DNA from: 2-12-FULL-35-15 sp036386835 | Lineage (GTDB): Bacteria > Bacteroidota > Bacteroidia > 2-12-FULL-35-15 | Direction: 5' to 3' | Length of the DNA stretch: 64,000 bases | NCBI GenBank assembly: GCA_036386835.1 | Contig: DASVUX010000051.1 | Coordinates: forward strand, 34,797 to 98,796 | In this document: piece after piece, positions 15,604-25,562 of the stretch | Layout of the letters: every line of letters starts with the position of its first letter | Position numbering within the stretch: position 1 is the stretch's first letter | Notes under the pieces: generated by a model | What the model was told of the DNA's origin: nothing | Database searches by the model: none | What the model saw: the letters and a program-made list of their open reading frames with translations, nothing else | Program-made: the position numbers and the translations under genes

Positions 15604-17607
15604 ATGAACACAGACTTTAAGTTCCAGATATTACAGGGAATACCAGATGAGCTTCCGGCTGAAAAGCCGTATGATGAAAACATTAATCATGCACCGAAAC
15701 GGAAAGACATTCTCAATAAAGAAGAAAAGAAGTTAGCCATCAGGAATGCGTTACGTTATTTCGACAAGAAGCATCACCCGGTACTTTCAAAAGAATTTGC
15801 GAACGAATTAAAAGAATACGGCCGCATTTATATGTACCGTTTTCGCCCCGCTTACAAGATCCACGCGAGGCATATCGATGAGTATCCTCATCAGTCAAAG
15901 CAAGCCGCTGCTATCATGGTCATGCTGCAGAACAACCTCGATTATGCCGTGGCACAGCATCCGCATGAACTGATCACTTACGGTGGCAATGGTGCGGTAT
16001 TCCAGAACTGGGCGCAGTATCTTCTCACGATGAAGTACCTTGCAGAAATGACGGACGAACAAACGCTTGTTATGTATTCAGGACACCCGATGGGCTTATT
16101 CCCTTCGCATAAAGATGCACCGAGAGTGGTGATCACGAATGGAATGATGATCCCGAATTACAGTAAGCCGGATGACTGGGAAAAATTTAATGCGCTGGGC
16201 GTAACGCAATACGGACAAATGACTGCGGGATCATATATGTATATCGGACCGCAGGGGATTGTACACGGAACAACGATTACAGTCATGAATGCTGCAAGGA
16301 AAATCTCGAAAAGCGAAGGGGACCGGAAGGGGAAGTTGTTTATTACTTGCGGTCTTGGCGGCATGAGCGGTGCCCAGCCAAAAGCCGGAAAAATATCAGG
16401 CCTTGTTACCGTTGTCGCGGAGATCAACCCCAAAGCAACCAAAACAAGGCACTCCCAGGGTTGGGTAGATGAAGTGTACGATGATCTTTCGGAATTAACA
16501 GGGCGGATTAAAAGGGCCCAATCCTCCAAGGAAGCTATATCACTGGCCTATCAGGGGAATGTGGTTGACCTGTGGGAACACCTTGTAAAAGAAGAACTTC
16601 AAGTTGATATCGGTACGGACCAGACATCGCTGCACAATCCCTGGGCAGGCGGATATTACCCGGCCGGATTATCCTATGAACAATCCAACGAGATGATGGC
16701 CAAAGATCCTTTGCAGTTTAAAAAAGAAGTCCAGTCCACGCTTGTTCGACATGCAAATGCGATTAATAAACTTGCTGCCAAAGGGATGTATTTCTTCGAT
16801 TATGGCAATGCTTTCCTACTTGAAGCCTCTCGCGCAGGCGCTGATATTGTAAATGCAAACGGAACCTTTAAATACAATTCCTACGTCCAGGATATCCTTG
16901 GGCCGATGTGCTTTGATTACGGCTTCGGGCCTTTCCGATGGGTCTGCACTTCGTGTGACCCTAAAGATCTTATAGTAACCGATCAGCTTGCTCTTGAGGC
17001 ATTGCAGGAAATGTACAAGACAGCACCCCCTGAAATAAAGCAACAGTTAAGCGACAATATCGTATGGATCAAAGATGCCATGCAAAACAACCTTGTTGTC
17101 GGTTCCCAGGCGCGCATACTTTACGCTGATTCAGAAGCGCGCATAAAAATTGCCGAAGCTTTCAACAACGCAATTAAATCAGGAAAGCTTTCAGCACCTG
17201 TAGTTTTAGGCCGTGATCATCATGATGTATCGGGAACTGATTCACCTTACCGTGAAACATCCAATATTTATGATGGTTCAAGCTTTACAGCAGATATGGC
17301 TGTACAGAATTTTGTTGGTGACGGCTTCCGCGGGGCCACCTGGATCTCCTTACACAACGGTGGTGGCGTAGGCTGGGGAGAAGTGATCAATGGCGGTTTC
17401 GGAATGGTGCTGGATGGAACTGACGACAGTGACAGAAGATTAAAGTCCATGCTTTTCTGGGACGTTAATAATGGAATTGCACGCAGAAGCTGGGCAAGGA
17501 ACGAAGAGGCACAATTCGCGATCAAACGTGAAATGCAACGCAGCCCCAACTTAAAGGTGACATTGCCTAATATTGTAGATGATAGCTTGTTGGAGAATTT
17601 GTTTTGA
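15604..17607 (+). CDS. hutU: Urocanate hydratase
   Basis: Converts urocanate to imidazolonepropionate in histidine degradation, using NAD+ as cofactor. It has 667 residues from ATG 15604, the long form usual in Bacteroidota and about 110 residues longer than the Pseudomonas enzyme. Seen: HPHELITYGGNGAVFQNWAQ, YSGHPMGLFPSH, the glycine-rich FITCGLGGMSGAQPKA (NAD site), FDYGFGPFRWVCTSCDPKD with the conserved active-site cysteine region, and GRDHHDVSGTDSPYRET. The longer frame uses a TTG at 15568. No other hut gene is in the window. Confidence 0.96.
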   Translation: MNTDFKFQILQGIPDELPAEKPYDENINHAPKRKDILNKEEKKLAIRNALRYFDKKHHPVLSKEFANELKEYGRIYMYRFRPAYKIHARHIDEYPHQSKQAAAIMVMLQNNLDYAVAQHPHELITYGGNGAVFQNWAQYLLTMKYLAEMTDEQTLVMYSGHPMGLFPSHKDAPRVVITNGMMIPNYSKPDDWEKFNALGVTQYGQMTAGSYMYIGPQGIVHGTTITVMNAARKISKSEGDRKGKLFITCGLGGMSGAQPKAGKISGLVTVVAEINPKATKTRHSQGWVDEVYDDLSELTGRIKRAQSSKEAISLAYQGNVVDLWEHLVKEELQVDIGTDQTSLHNPWAGGYYPAGLSYEQSNEMMAKDPLQFKKEVQSTLVRHANAINKLAAKGMYFFDYGNAFLLEASRAGADIVNANGTFKYNSYVQDILGPMCFDYGFGPFRWVCTSCDPKDLIVTDQLALEALQEMYKTAPPEIKQQLSDNIVWIKDAMQNNLVVGSQARILYADSEARIKIAEAFNNAIKSGKLSAPVVLGRDHHDVSGTDSPYRETSNIYDGSSFTADMAVQNFVGDGFRGATWISLHNGGGVGWGEVINGGFGMVLDGTDDSDRRLKSMLFWDVNNGIARRSWARNEEAQFAIKREMQRSPNLKVTLPNIVDDSLLENLF

Positions 17608-17703
17608 TATAATTTGTGTAAGCGATTATAATAACATCAGTATATCAGCGTAAACCAACCAAGCCTAATGCTTCCAGTTTTTTTGATATAGCCCTAAAAC
17701 CAT

Positions 17704-18573
17704 ATGAAGGTCAGCGGATTCACCATTGCCCGTAACATTATCAAATACGATTACCCGATCGTGGAAGCGATTAGCTCCATCCTTCCCATTTGTGATGAAG
17801 TTGTTGTTGCAGTGGGTAAATCGGAAGATGAAACGCTTGAACTGATCCGTTCGATAAACTCCCCGAAAATTAAAATTATTGAAACAGTGTGGGACGAATC
17901 ACTTCGTGAAGGCGGAAGAGTCCTGGCAAATGAGACCAACAAAGCCTTTGCTGCAACTGATCCAAAAAGCGACTGGTGCTTTTATATCCAGGGCGATGAA
18001 GTGATCCATGAAAAGTACCTGCCTGTTATTAAAGTGGCAATGCTTGAAAACCTGGATAATAAAAATGTGGAAGGATTGCTTTTTAACTATACTCATTTTT
18101 ACGGATCGTATGATTTCATAGGTGATTCCCGGATGTGGTACAGGAAAGAGATCCGTGTAATCCGCAATGACCGTCAGATCTCTTCCTACAGGGATGCACA
18201 GGGCTTCAGGAAGAATGGTAAAAAGCTCAAAGTAAAGCAGATCGGGGCATTTGTCTATCATTACGGATGGGTCAAAAATCCGGCAGCTCAGCAGGCAAAA
18301 CAGCAAAGCTTTAATAAGCTCTGGCATGATGACGGATGGATGAAAAAGAATGTACCTGATGTAAATGAATTTGATTATTCACAGATAGATTCAGTGGCAA
18401 AGTTTACCGGCACTCACCCGCTAATCATGCAATCGCGCATTGGCAAAATGAATTGGAAATTTTCTTTTGATCCGACAAGAAAAAAAATGTCATTCAAAAA
18501 AAGGATACTGTATTTTATCGAGAAATCATTCGGATGGAAGATCGGGGAGTATAAAAATTACAAAGTGCTCTGA
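17704..18573 (+). CDS. GT2-like glycosyltransferase
   Basis: A 289-residue soluble GT-A fold protein. The N-terminus SGFTIARNIIKYDYPIVEAI and the run ICDEVVVAVGKSEDETLELI fit the nucleotide-sugar site. WCFYIQGDEVIHEKYL has the divalent-metal/donor acid, here QGDE in place of the usual DxD. The rest binds the acceptor, which is unknown. The C-terminus is basic. It is followed after 3 nt by a lipoprotein gene, so the two are probably co-transcribed. Involvement in surface polysaccharide is an inference. Confidence 0.78.
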   Translation: MKVSGFTIARNIIKYDYPIVEAISSILPICDEVVVAVGKSEDETLELIRSINSPKIKIIETVWDESLREGGRVLANETNKAFAATDPKSDWCFYIQGDEVIHEKYLPVIKVAMLENLDNKNVEGLLFNYTHFYGSYDFIGDSRMWYRKEIRVIRNDRQISSYRDAQGFRKNGKKLKVKQIGAFVYHYGWVKNPAAQQAKQQSFNKLWHDDGWMKKNVPDVNEFDYSQIDSVAKFTGTHPLIMQSRIGKMNWKFSFDPTRKKMSFKKRILYFIEKSFGWKIGEYKNYKVL

Positions 18574-18576
18574 CTG

Positions 18577-19995
18577 ATGAAAATTACTTTTCCTACCCTG
18601 CTTACATTTTTAATATTCATTGTATCCTGCTCACAAAGTCCCGGGGCTAAAACAGGCGAAACCACTGAAGCTAGCCCGGGTAAGCCTGCCTTTGAAAAAT
18701 TAAAAACCGGGATCGTCACCGACAAGGTATTGATCACAGCGGATTCTTCCCAGAGTTATGCTATTTATGTTCCTGCAGGATACAACAGCTCAACACCCTA
18801 TCCGGTTATTTATGCTTTCGATCCGCACAAAACGGGTAAATTACCTGTGGGCCTTTATAAAGACCTTGCGGAAAAATACAATTACATTATCGTTGGTTCG
18901 AATAATTCAGAGAACGGGAACTCATGGGAACTTTCGCAATCGATCGCGAAAGCACTGTTTAAGGATGTACAAACCCGGCTTCATATTGATTCAGGGAGGA
19001 TCTACCTGATGGGATTCTCCGGTGGTGCACGGATCGCGAACGCATTAACGATCACTGACCACACAATCAGCGGAGTCATTTGTGCGGGGGCTTCTAATCC
19101 TGCAGTCACGGTTACTGCACAGCGGAATAACTATACTTTTTTTGGAATTGCAGGAAATGCAGATTTCAATTATTCGGAAATACAAAAATATACGATGACC
19201 GACCTCGCTGGGAACCGCATCAAAAATTCTTTTGTTTCCTTTGACGGCAAACACGAGTGGCCACCTGCCCCTGCAATGGACGAAGCCTTTCTTTGGCTTG
19301 AACTAAACCACATGAGGAGGAATCCAAAACCTCAGCCTGACTCTCTCACATTACAAAATCTTCAACAAAACAGCAGCGGACTTGAAAAGCTGTTAGAGGC
19401 AGGTAAAGAATATGAAGCCTTTGAACTTTGCAGGAAAGTGATCAACTACTATGAGCAACTCGGGGATCTGTCTGCATTCTTCTCCTGCTACCAACAATTA
19501 AAGTCAAATGAAAAGATCAACAAACAGCTGAAATTGAATGAGGCGGACATGATCGCGGAAGAAAAATTAAAACAGGAATATATTCATCATTTTGAAACAA
19601 AGGACATTGACTGGTGGCAAAAAGATATCGTGGCCATAAACAGCCAGATCAAAAGCAATAAAAACCTGAAGGCAAGCCTGGTTAAAAAGCGCCTTTTAGG
19701 GTATCTTAGTCTCGTTTGTTATATGCAGACCAGCGGAGCATTAAAACAAAATGATCTCAGAGCAGCCGGGCATTTCGGAAAACTGTATGTTCTTGTAGAT
19801 CCTGAAAACCATGAGGCTCATTACCTGATGGCAGTCATCCATGCGAAGAATAGAAATCAGGACCAAGCCCTCAGATCCCTGAAAACAGCTCTAAATAATG
19901 GGTATGCAGACAAGAAGAGGATAATGGATGAAAGCGCTTTTGCAGATTTAAAAAACGCTGGAGAGTTGCAGGAAGTACTTACGCAAATAAAATAA
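18577..19995 (+). CDS. Lipoprotein with alpha/beta-hydrolase domain and C-terminal TPR-like region
   Basis: A 472-residue protein. A lipobox (FLIFIVSC, Cys about residue 16) predicts a lipoprotein. Residues about 40-250 form an esterase/dienelactone-hydrolase-like domain: the nucleophile elbow is GFSGGAR, and the late FDGKHEWPPA carries a candidate catalytic histidine. The remaining C-terminal half is helical and TPR-like (DPENHEAHYLMAVIHAKNRN). Substrate unknown. It starts 3 nt after the glycosyltransferase stop and converges with the next gene, leaving 2 nt between the stops. Confidence 0.72.
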   Translation: MKITFPTLLTFLIFIVSCSQSPGAKTGETTEASPGKPAFEKLKTGIVTDKVLITADSSQSYAIYVPAGYNSSTPYPVIYAFDPHKTGKLPVGLYKDLAEKYNYIIVGSNNSENGNSWELSQSIAKALFKDVQTRLHIDSGRIYLMGFSGGARIANALTITDHTISGVICAGASNPAVTVTAQRNNYTFFGIAGNADFNYSEIQKYTMTDLAGNRIKNSFVSFDGKHEWPPAPAMDEAFLWLELNHMRRNPKPQPDSLTLQNLQQNSSGLEKLLEAGKEYEAFELCRKVINYYEQLGDLSAFFSCYQQLKSNEKINKQLKLNEADMIAEEKLKQEYIHHFETKDIDWWQKDIVAINSQIKSNKNLKASLVKKRLLGYLSLVCYMQTSGALKQNDLRAAGHFGKLYVLVDPENHEAHYLMAVIHAKNRNQDQALRSLKTALNNGYADKKRIMDESAFADLKNAGELQEVLTQIK

Positions 19996-19997
19996 AT

Positions 19998-20744
19998 TTA
20001 CCCTCTTTTCTGAAAGCCCCAATAGAGCTTCACACCCAGGCCAATTTGGGGTGAGTAATAATTTTCATGCTTGCCCTTCATTTCGGGAGGAATATATGTG
20101 CTTTTACTTTTAGTACTATTCATTATTGAATAGCTATCAAAATACCCTATTCCCAATCCAAAATTCATTTCAATTCCAAAGCCTTTCTTTAACCTCGAAG
20201 CAAAACCTGCAAGAAGTATAGCCTTTGCTACCCGTTGTTTGGCCGACCAATTCTCATAGAAAGAATAGGAAGAGGAACGAAAGCCGGAAACAATATAGAT
20301 ATTCTCATTATTGAAATATTTATGATCGTATGATAGAGACAAGGCGAAATAAGGATTCCAGTGCTTCCGGGGAAAGTAGATTTTTTCTTTCAATTCCAGG
20401 CCTACACCCCGGTAATGAAAAACCAGCAGACTGTTATCGAATATAAGGCCTTCATTTATATAACTCAGGATACGGTTCGGATAAAATATATTTACCCCCA
20501 GCTCCGTACCCGATTTTTTTCCGTTATAATATTCATAATCAAAATGCAGGCGTGAACTTACACTTTTAAAAATATCAATTTTTAAAAGATGTACAGGAAC
20601 CGGCCGGTAAAGGCTGTCGAGTACCGATCTTTCTTCCTGTGAATATAACAGGTTGAAATGGAAAAGTAAAATGAATAAAAGATGTGATTTGCTTAAATGC
20701 AAAATATTTGTTTTTTTGCTAATCCCAGCCCGAAGCCAACACAT
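19998..20744 (-). CDS. Predicted outer-membrane beta-barrel protein, unknown function
   Basis: About 248 residues with a hydrophobic segment HLLFILLFHFNLLYSQ that fits a signal peptide ending before QEERSVLD. The rest alternates aromatic and polar residues (FDYEYYNGKKSGTELGVNIF, FALSLSYDHKYFN, GIGYFDSYSIM) and ends in LGVKLYWGFQ, as in small outer-membrane barrels. I do not recognise a named family. The ATG at 20744 lies inside the 3' end of the upstream lutA-like gene; a TTG just before HLSKSHLL would give a cleaner signal peptide. The start is therefore uncertain. Confidence 0.6.
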   Translation of the reverse strand: MCWLRAGISKKTNILHLSKSHLLFILLFHFNLLYSQEERSVLDSLYRPVPVHLLKIDIFKSVSSRLHFDYEYYNGKKSGTELGVNIFYPNRILSYINEGLIFDNSLLVFHYRGVGLELKEKIYFPRKHWNPYFALSLSYDHKYFNNENIYIVSGFRSSSYSFYENWSAKQRVAKAILLAGFASRLKKGFGIEMNFGLGIGYFDSYSIMNSTKSKSTYIPPEMKGKHENYYSPQIGLGVKLYWGFQKRG

Positions 20745-21441
20745 CCACAAGATGCATCATCTTAATGTTTTTGCCTTGCTTTTTGGCATATCCATCCATG
20801 TGCATCAAACAGGAAACATCGGTTGAAATTACATATTCTGCACCGGTGGCCAAGGCATTCTCCACTTTCTTTTCACCCATACCAACTGCAATAGGTTCGA
20901 ACTTAACAGAAAAACTTCCGCCAAACCCGCAGCAGGTTTCTACATCATTCATCTCGCGTAATTCCAGCCCGCGGACTTTTTCAAGCAATAAACGGGGCTC
21001 ACGCTTTACTCCGTATTCACGCAAAGCGGCACAGGAATCATGGTAAGTTGCAACACCTTCAAGCTTCGCACCGAGATCAGTGATCTTTAATACATTTACA
21101 AGAAAGTCCGAAAATTCAAACATGTTCTTCTGGATCTGCTTGTATTCATTATGCAAAACCGAATTGTGGAACATCTCCGGGTAATAATTCTTTACGAACC
21201 CTGAGCAGGAAGCAGATGGAGTAATTATATAACGGTCATTCTGAAACTCACGTATAAACTTCTCTCCTACTTCCTTGCACTCATCCCTGTACCCGGCATT
21301 GAATGCGGGCTGCCCGCAGCAGGTCTGTTCGGGATTATAATTCACTCCACAACCCAGGCGCTCGAGGATTTTTACCATATTCGAAGCGGTGTCAGGATAG
21401 ATCTGATCAATAAAACAAGGAATAAAAATATCAACAATCAT
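20719..21441 (-). CDS. lutA: (Fe-S)-binding LutA/GlpC-like protein
   Basis: A 240-residue protein with two CCG domains, the fold of LutA/YkgE and of heterodisulfide-reductase-like subunits. Motifs: DIFIPCFIDQIYP and TCCGQPAFNAGY in the first half, SASCSGF, then HDSCAALREYG and ETCCGFGGSFSVKF in the second. In LutABC this subunit helps oxidise L-lactate. Here no lutB is in the window, and the LUD protein is at 2182-2835, so the pathway is not shown. Its 3' end overlaps the frame of the downstream barrel protein. Confidence 0.88.
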   Translation of the reverse strand: MIVDIFIPCFIDQIYPDTASNMVKILERLGCGVNYNPEQTCCGQPAFNAGYRDECKEVGEKFIREFQNDRYIITPSASCSGFVKNYYPEMFHNSVLHNEYKQIQKNMFEFSDFLVNVLKITDLGAKLEGVATYHDSCAALREYGVKREPRLLLEKVRGLELREMNDVETCCGFGGSFSVKFEPIAVGMGEKKVENALATGAEYVISTDVSCLMHMDGYAKKQGKNIKMMHLVDVLASGWD

Positions 21442-21587
21442 AATTACGGATAACGAATGAAAAACAATTTACGAAGCTTTGCTTCTATCCAAACTGTCAT
21501 TTCGGGCGAAGCCGGAACGAGCGTCAGGTTAAGCATCTGTGAATTTACAAATCTTTAATAAGTCCTGCTAAAACTTTAAACTACAAA

Positions 21588-22880
21588 CTAATCTTTTATC
21601 TCTTTCATTCTGAATAATAAAAAGAACCCAAGAATAAAGAATGAGATCAAAGCAACAATAGGTGTACGCATGGTCGGACTAAGTTCATTGATGATCCCAA
21701 AGGTCATCATTCCAAGAACTATGCTTAGTTTCTCACATACATCATAAAAGCTGAAATAGGAAGCATTATCCCGGGTTTCAGGAAGCATTTTAGAATAGGT
21801 TGAACGGGAAAGCGACTGGATTCCACCCATTACAAGACCTACAAATGCAGCAACAATATAGAACTGCACAGGAGTGAACACAAAGAAATAAGTACAGAAA
21901 CAGATCAAAGCCCAGATAAGTGTTGCGATCTTTAAAGTAAAAAGATTTCCCTTTTTCTTGGAAATAAAAGAAAACAATAATGCTCCTCCCATCGCTACAA
22001 ACTGTATGATCAGGATGGTTGTGATCAGCTGCCCTGCTTCCATTTTTATTTCGTCAGAACCAAAATGGTTCGCAACAAGCATTACAGTCTGCACACCCAT
22101 GCTATATATGAAAAATGCAGGCAGGAACCGGACAAGCTGAATATTACCTTTTAGCTCGCGCCAGACTTTACTTAATTCCTTGTAACCATGAAGCAGTATA
22201 TTTCCTTCTGCTTTAGGTCCCGGCTTAGCTGTCCCTTTCGGAAGATGATAGAACGTGATCTGGGCAAATAAAAACCACCAGATCCCAACGGTAACAAATG
22301 ACCACTGCATCATCTGCAGTTTTTCAGCTCCCGTTTCACGGGTCATCACCATAACCAGGTTTCCGATCAGCAGTACCGCACTTCCTACATAGCCCATCGC
22401 AAATCCTTTCGCGCTGACTTTATCCTGGTCTTTAACGGATGCGATCTCCGGCAGATAAGCATTATAGAACACAAGGCTTCCCGCGTATCCTACGCAGGCA
22501 AGAACGGCCAGGATGATCCCGAGGTAAAGTGTATCGGTATTAAAAAAATACATCAGTGAGCAGGAAATGGCACCTAAATAACAGAAGAACTGCATGAAGC
22601 GCTTCTTACTTCCTCCGTAATCAGCAATACCTGATAATACCGGGGCGATAACAGCTACAACCAGGAATGCAAAAGCTATCGCGAAATCATACAAAGTAGT
22701 GTTTTTAATTTCCATCCCAAGAAAGGAAACTATGCTGGAGCCGTCCTGCCCGGTAGTTACTGCTTTATAATAAATAGGAAAGATGGTGGCGGTGATAACA
22801 AGGTTGTAAACGGAATTTGCGAGATCATATGTTGCCCATGCATTGATTATTTTCTTATTTCCTTTTATCACTTTATCCAT
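21588..22880 (-). CDS. MFS transporter, UMF1/Atg22-like
   Basis: A 430-residue carrier with about 12 membrane segments. The N-terminus INAWATYDLANSVYNLVITATIFPIYY is the hallmark of the UMF1 (Atg22-like) branch of the major facilitator superfamily. In the second half GLVMGGIQSLSRSTYSKMLPE matches the family loop. Yeast Atg22 exports amino acids from the vacuole; bacterial substrates are unknown. It starts 38 nt or more from neighbours on the same strand and is followed by a 146-nt gap. Confidence 0.85.
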   Translation of the reverse strand: MDKVIKGNKKIINAWATYDLANSVYNLVITATIFPIYYKAVTTGQDGSSIVSFLGMEIKNTTLYDFAIAFAFLVVAVIAPVLSGIADYGGSKKRFMQFFCYLGAISCSLMYFFNTDTLYLGIILAVLACVGYAGSLVFYNAYLPEIASVKDQDKVSAKGFAMGYVGSAVLLIGNLVMVMTRETGAEKLQMMQWSFVTVGIWWFLFAQITFYHLPKGTAKPGPKAEGNILLHGYKELSKVWRELKGNIQLVRFLPAFFIYSMGVQTVMLVANHFGSDEIKMEAGQLITTILIIQFVAMGGALLFSFISKKKGNLFTLKIATLIWALICFCTYFFVFTPVQFYIVAAFVGLVMGGIQSLSRSTYSKMLPETRDNASYFSFYDVCEKLSIVLGMMTFGIINELSPTMRTPIVALISFFILGFFLLFRMKEIKD

Positions 22881-22917
22881 GGGCTGTTTTGTAAGGTTGT
22901 TATTCTGTTCTGCAAAT

Positions 22918-24012
22918 TTATTCTTTTATTACAACAAACTCCACTCTCGTGTTTTTTAACCTGTTCTCTTCCGTATCGTTTGCCACTATTGGCTTCGCGG
23001 AACCCATGCCTTTATATGTCATGGGATTTATCACGTCCTGTGACTTAAAATATTCATATATGACCTTCGCACGCTCTTTGGAAAGTTTTTTATTATCGGA
23101 TTCATTACCCGAATTATCCGTATGGCCAACAATTTCGATTTCCATAAACGGGTGTTCGTTCAGGGTTTTAACAACCAGGTCAAGATACTTGTAAGATGAG
23201 TTCAGTAAGTTGGCTGTTCCTTTCTCGAATTTAATTTTCTGGATCTCCACTCCTTGTCCGATTGCATATGTTCCGGGGTACATTGGAAGAGATTCCTGTT
23301 CTTTCCTGAAAGCAACGCTGTCGAATGGAATATTCTTCTTCCGGAGGGAAATATCGTCTATGTAATAATATGCCTCCTTGAATTCGAAGAGGCTCCATTT
23401 ATTCTTTTTTACAAAATCATCCTTCATCTTTGTGCGGAAGTTCCCGATGATCACATATTTCTCACCGCCATGGGCTTTATAATCACCCTGTATGATCATC
23501 CAGTTAAATGTTCCTGCAATGCCTTTGTTATAAGTAGTATCAACAAGGCCATCTTCTTCAAACACCATTCCTACCTTAAACTCAAAATCTGAAAAATAAG
23601 CACCCAGCTGCTTCACAGTTACCGTCACATTGTTGAACTCCAGCAACCGGATATACATCTTAAAATTGTAAACCTGACCTTTTTCAAGGGGCTCAAGCAA
23701 TTTCACATGCATGTATTCTTTATAGTCTGATTGAAAACGAAGTCCTGCGTAAGCGGTACCGGTTCGTGCACCTTTATATTTGGAGGTATCACGCTTATCG
23801 GGTTTGAGGTAGTAATCCACGGTCCCTACGCCTTTCCAGGGTGTTGCGGTTTTGATATCCGTACCTTTCCCTTTGTGCTCTTCAAAGCTTGGGTTGGGGA
23901 TCAGGTTCTTTCTTTTTTGAGCAGGTGCTGAAAAACAGAACAGGAATAAGATGGAGAACAGAATCGTTCTCCGGGCTTTATCCGGTCTATTTTCTCTTAT
24001 AAGAAAGCACAT
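22918..24012 (-). CDS. OmpA family outer-membrane protein
   Basis: A 364-residue secreted protein. After a signal peptide (hydrophobic ARRTILFSILFLFCFSAPAQ) comes NLIPNPSFEEHKGKG, the opening of a carbohydrate-binding-like beta-sandwich domain often seen in Bacteroidota, which fills about residues 35-230. The C-terminal OmpA domain (about 255-364) binds peptidoglycan and shows MEIEIVGHTDNSGNESDNKK with the LSKERAKVIYEYF helix and NRLKNTRVEFVV end. The start is ATG 24012. It lies 27 nt after the hemE start region in a same-strand row. Confidence 0.85.
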   Translation of the reverse strand: MCFLIRENRPDKARRTILFSILFLFCFSAPAQKRKNLIPNPSFEEHKGKGTDIKTATPWKGVGTVDYYLKPDKRDTSKYKGARTGTAYAGLRFQSDYKEYMHVKLLEPLEKGQVYNFKMYIRLLEFNNVTVTVKQLGAYFSDFEFKVGMVFEEDGLVDTTYNKGIAGTFNWMIIQGDYKAHGGEKYVIIGNFRTKMKDDFVKKNKWSLFEFKEAYYYIDDISLRKKNIPFDSVAFRKEQESLPMYPGTYAIGQGVEIQKIKFEKGTANLLNSSYKYLDLVVKTLNEHPFMEIEIVGHTDNSGNESDNKKLSKERAKVIYEYFKSQDVINPMTYKGMGSAKPIVANDTEENRLKNTRVEFVVIKE

Positions 24013-24039
24013 TTTTTATGTATTACTCTCAACACATGA

Positions 24040-25071
24040 TCAGGCCTGGAACCTGAACTCTTTCACTGTATCTACGAAACATTTTACTTTATCCTTGTCA
24101 AGATCAGGATAAAGACCGTGCCCGAGATTTGCGATGTGCCTGTGAGGGCCAAAAGCCTTCAGCATCTTTACAGCTTCTCTTCTGATCACATCATAATCAG
24201 CATACAGCATGCAGGGATCAATATTCCCCTGCAGGGTTTTATCCGGACCGATCATCGCGCGTGATTCAGCAATGCCCATTGTCCAGTCGAGGCCGATGGT
24301 ATCGCAGCTTAATTTCCCCATTTCCACACGGGCAAAATGAGCGTCCTTTGCGAAAACGGTAAACGGCACTTCATTGATCGCGTCACAGATCTGAGAAATA
24401 TATTTCAATGAAAATTCCCTGTACTGTTCAGGAGAAAGAATCCCGGCCCAGCTGTCGAACAACTGGAGCATATCAGCACCTGCAATAACCTGGCCTTTCA
24501 GGTAATTTACCGTGCTTGCAGTAATTTTTTGTAATAATTTGTGAGAAAGTTCAGGTTCGGTGTATAAGAACTTTTTAGCTTTTGAAAAGGTTTTGCTGCC
24601 GCTTCCTTCGATCATATACGCAAATATGGTCCATGGTGCACCTGCAAAGCCAATCAGCGGAACTCTTCCGTTCAGTTCTTTTTTGGTCAGCTTCAACGCT
24701 TCCATTACATAATGAAGATCCTCCGGCTCCGCAATCCGCATTTGGTCTATATCGGCAGCGGTCTTTATCGTCTTTTCAAACCATGGACCTTTTGCTTCTA
24801 CCATCTGGTAAGGCAAACCCATAGCTTCCGGGATCACAAGGATATCCGAAAAAATGATGGCCGCATCAACACCAAGGATATCCACAGGCTGGATGGTTAC
24901 TTCACACGCAAACTCCGGTGTTTCCACCAGTTCCTTGAACCCACCCATTTTTGCCCTCACTTCACGGTATTCCGGAAGGATTCTTCCTGCCTGGCGCATA
25001 AGCCACACGGGAGTGCGTTCAACTTTTTCACCTCTCGCGGCACGTAAGATCAGGTCGTTTTTGATGGTCAT
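24040..25071 (-). CDS. hemE: Uroporphyrinogen decarboxylase
   Basis: Decarboxylates uroporphyrinogen III to coproporphyrinogen III in heme synthesis. Seen in the 343 residues: RTPVWLMRQAGRILPEYREV (signature 1), GFAGAPWTIFAYMIEGSGS (signature 2), the conserved Asp in FSDILVIPEAMG, and the late HIANLGHGLYPD. Full length for the family. The start is ATG 25071. Same strand as the OmpA gene, 27 nt apart, possibly co-transcribed. Confidence 0.97.
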   Translation of the reverse strand: MTIKNDLILRAARGEKVERTPVWLMRQAGRILPEYREVRAKMGGFKELVETPEFACEVTIQPVDILGVDAAIIFSDILVIPEAMGLPYQMVEAKGPWFEKTIKTAADIDQMRIAEPEDLHYVMEALKLTKKELNGRVPLIGFAGAPWTIFAYMIEGSGSKTFSKAKKFLYTEPELSHKLLQKITASTVNYLKGQVIAGADMLQLFDSWAGILSPEQYREFSLKYISQICDAINEVPFTVFAKDAHFARVEMGKLSCDTIGLDWTMGIAESRAMIGPDKTLQGNIDPCMLYADYDVIRREAVKMLKAFGPHRHIANLGHGLYPDLDKDKVKCFVDTVKEFRFQA

Positions 25072-25175
25072 AATCAGGCTTGTTTATTGTTGCGGAAGCC
25101 CCGGGTTAATCGCGGAGCGCCTGTAAAAATAACAAATACCACTGTATCTAACCGAGATTTAAGCGCTTTTATTAT

Positions 25176-25183
25176 TATTTTTG
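25176..25183 (+). promoter_or_regulatory. Candidate -7 box for the NTF2-like gene
   Basis: TATTTTTG fits TAnnTTTG and ends 13 nt before the ATG at 25197, so the predicted leader would be only about 7-8 nt. Confidence 0.4.
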
Positions 25184-25196
25184 AATAAACAAATGT

Positions 25197-25559
25197 ATGA
25201 AGCAGGAAGAAAATATTAAGATCGCAAAAGCTTGGTTCAAAGCATTCAATGACCATGATCTTGAAGCGCTGCTATCTCTGTACCATAATAATGCAAGTCA
25301 TTTCAGCCCCAAGCTTAAGACCAGGAAACCGGAAACAAACGGATTTGTAAAAGGGAAAAGCGCATTAAGGGAATGGTGGCAGGATGCGTTCGAACGTTTA
25401 CCAACCCTTAATTACAACTATACGAGCTTAACTGCTAATGAAGAAAGGGTTTTCATGGAGTACATCAGGAAGGTAGATGATGAAGAAGACATGCTTGTTG
25501 CCGAGGTCCTGGAAATATCCGGAGGGTCAATAACAGCCTCAAGAGTTTATCACGGCTAA
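25197..25559 (+). CDS. SnoaL/NTF2-like fold protein
   Basis: A 120-residue single-domain protein. IAKAWFKAFNDHDLEALLSL followed by YHNNASHFSP is the typical opening of the SnoaL-like polyketide-cyclase/NTF2 fold, and VKGKSALREWWQDAFERLPTL is its usual second helix-strand block. Such proteins bind small hydrophobic molecules or act as enzymes of many kinds, so no reaction is assigned. It is divergent from hemE and convergent with the S4 protein. Confidence 0.8.
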   Translation: MKQEENIKIAKAWFKAFNDHDLEALLSLYHNNASHFSPKLKTRKPETNGFVKGKSALREWWQDAFERLPTLNYNYTSLTANEERVFMEYIRKVDDEEDMLVAEVLEISGGSITASRVYHG

Positions 25560-25562
25560 GGA

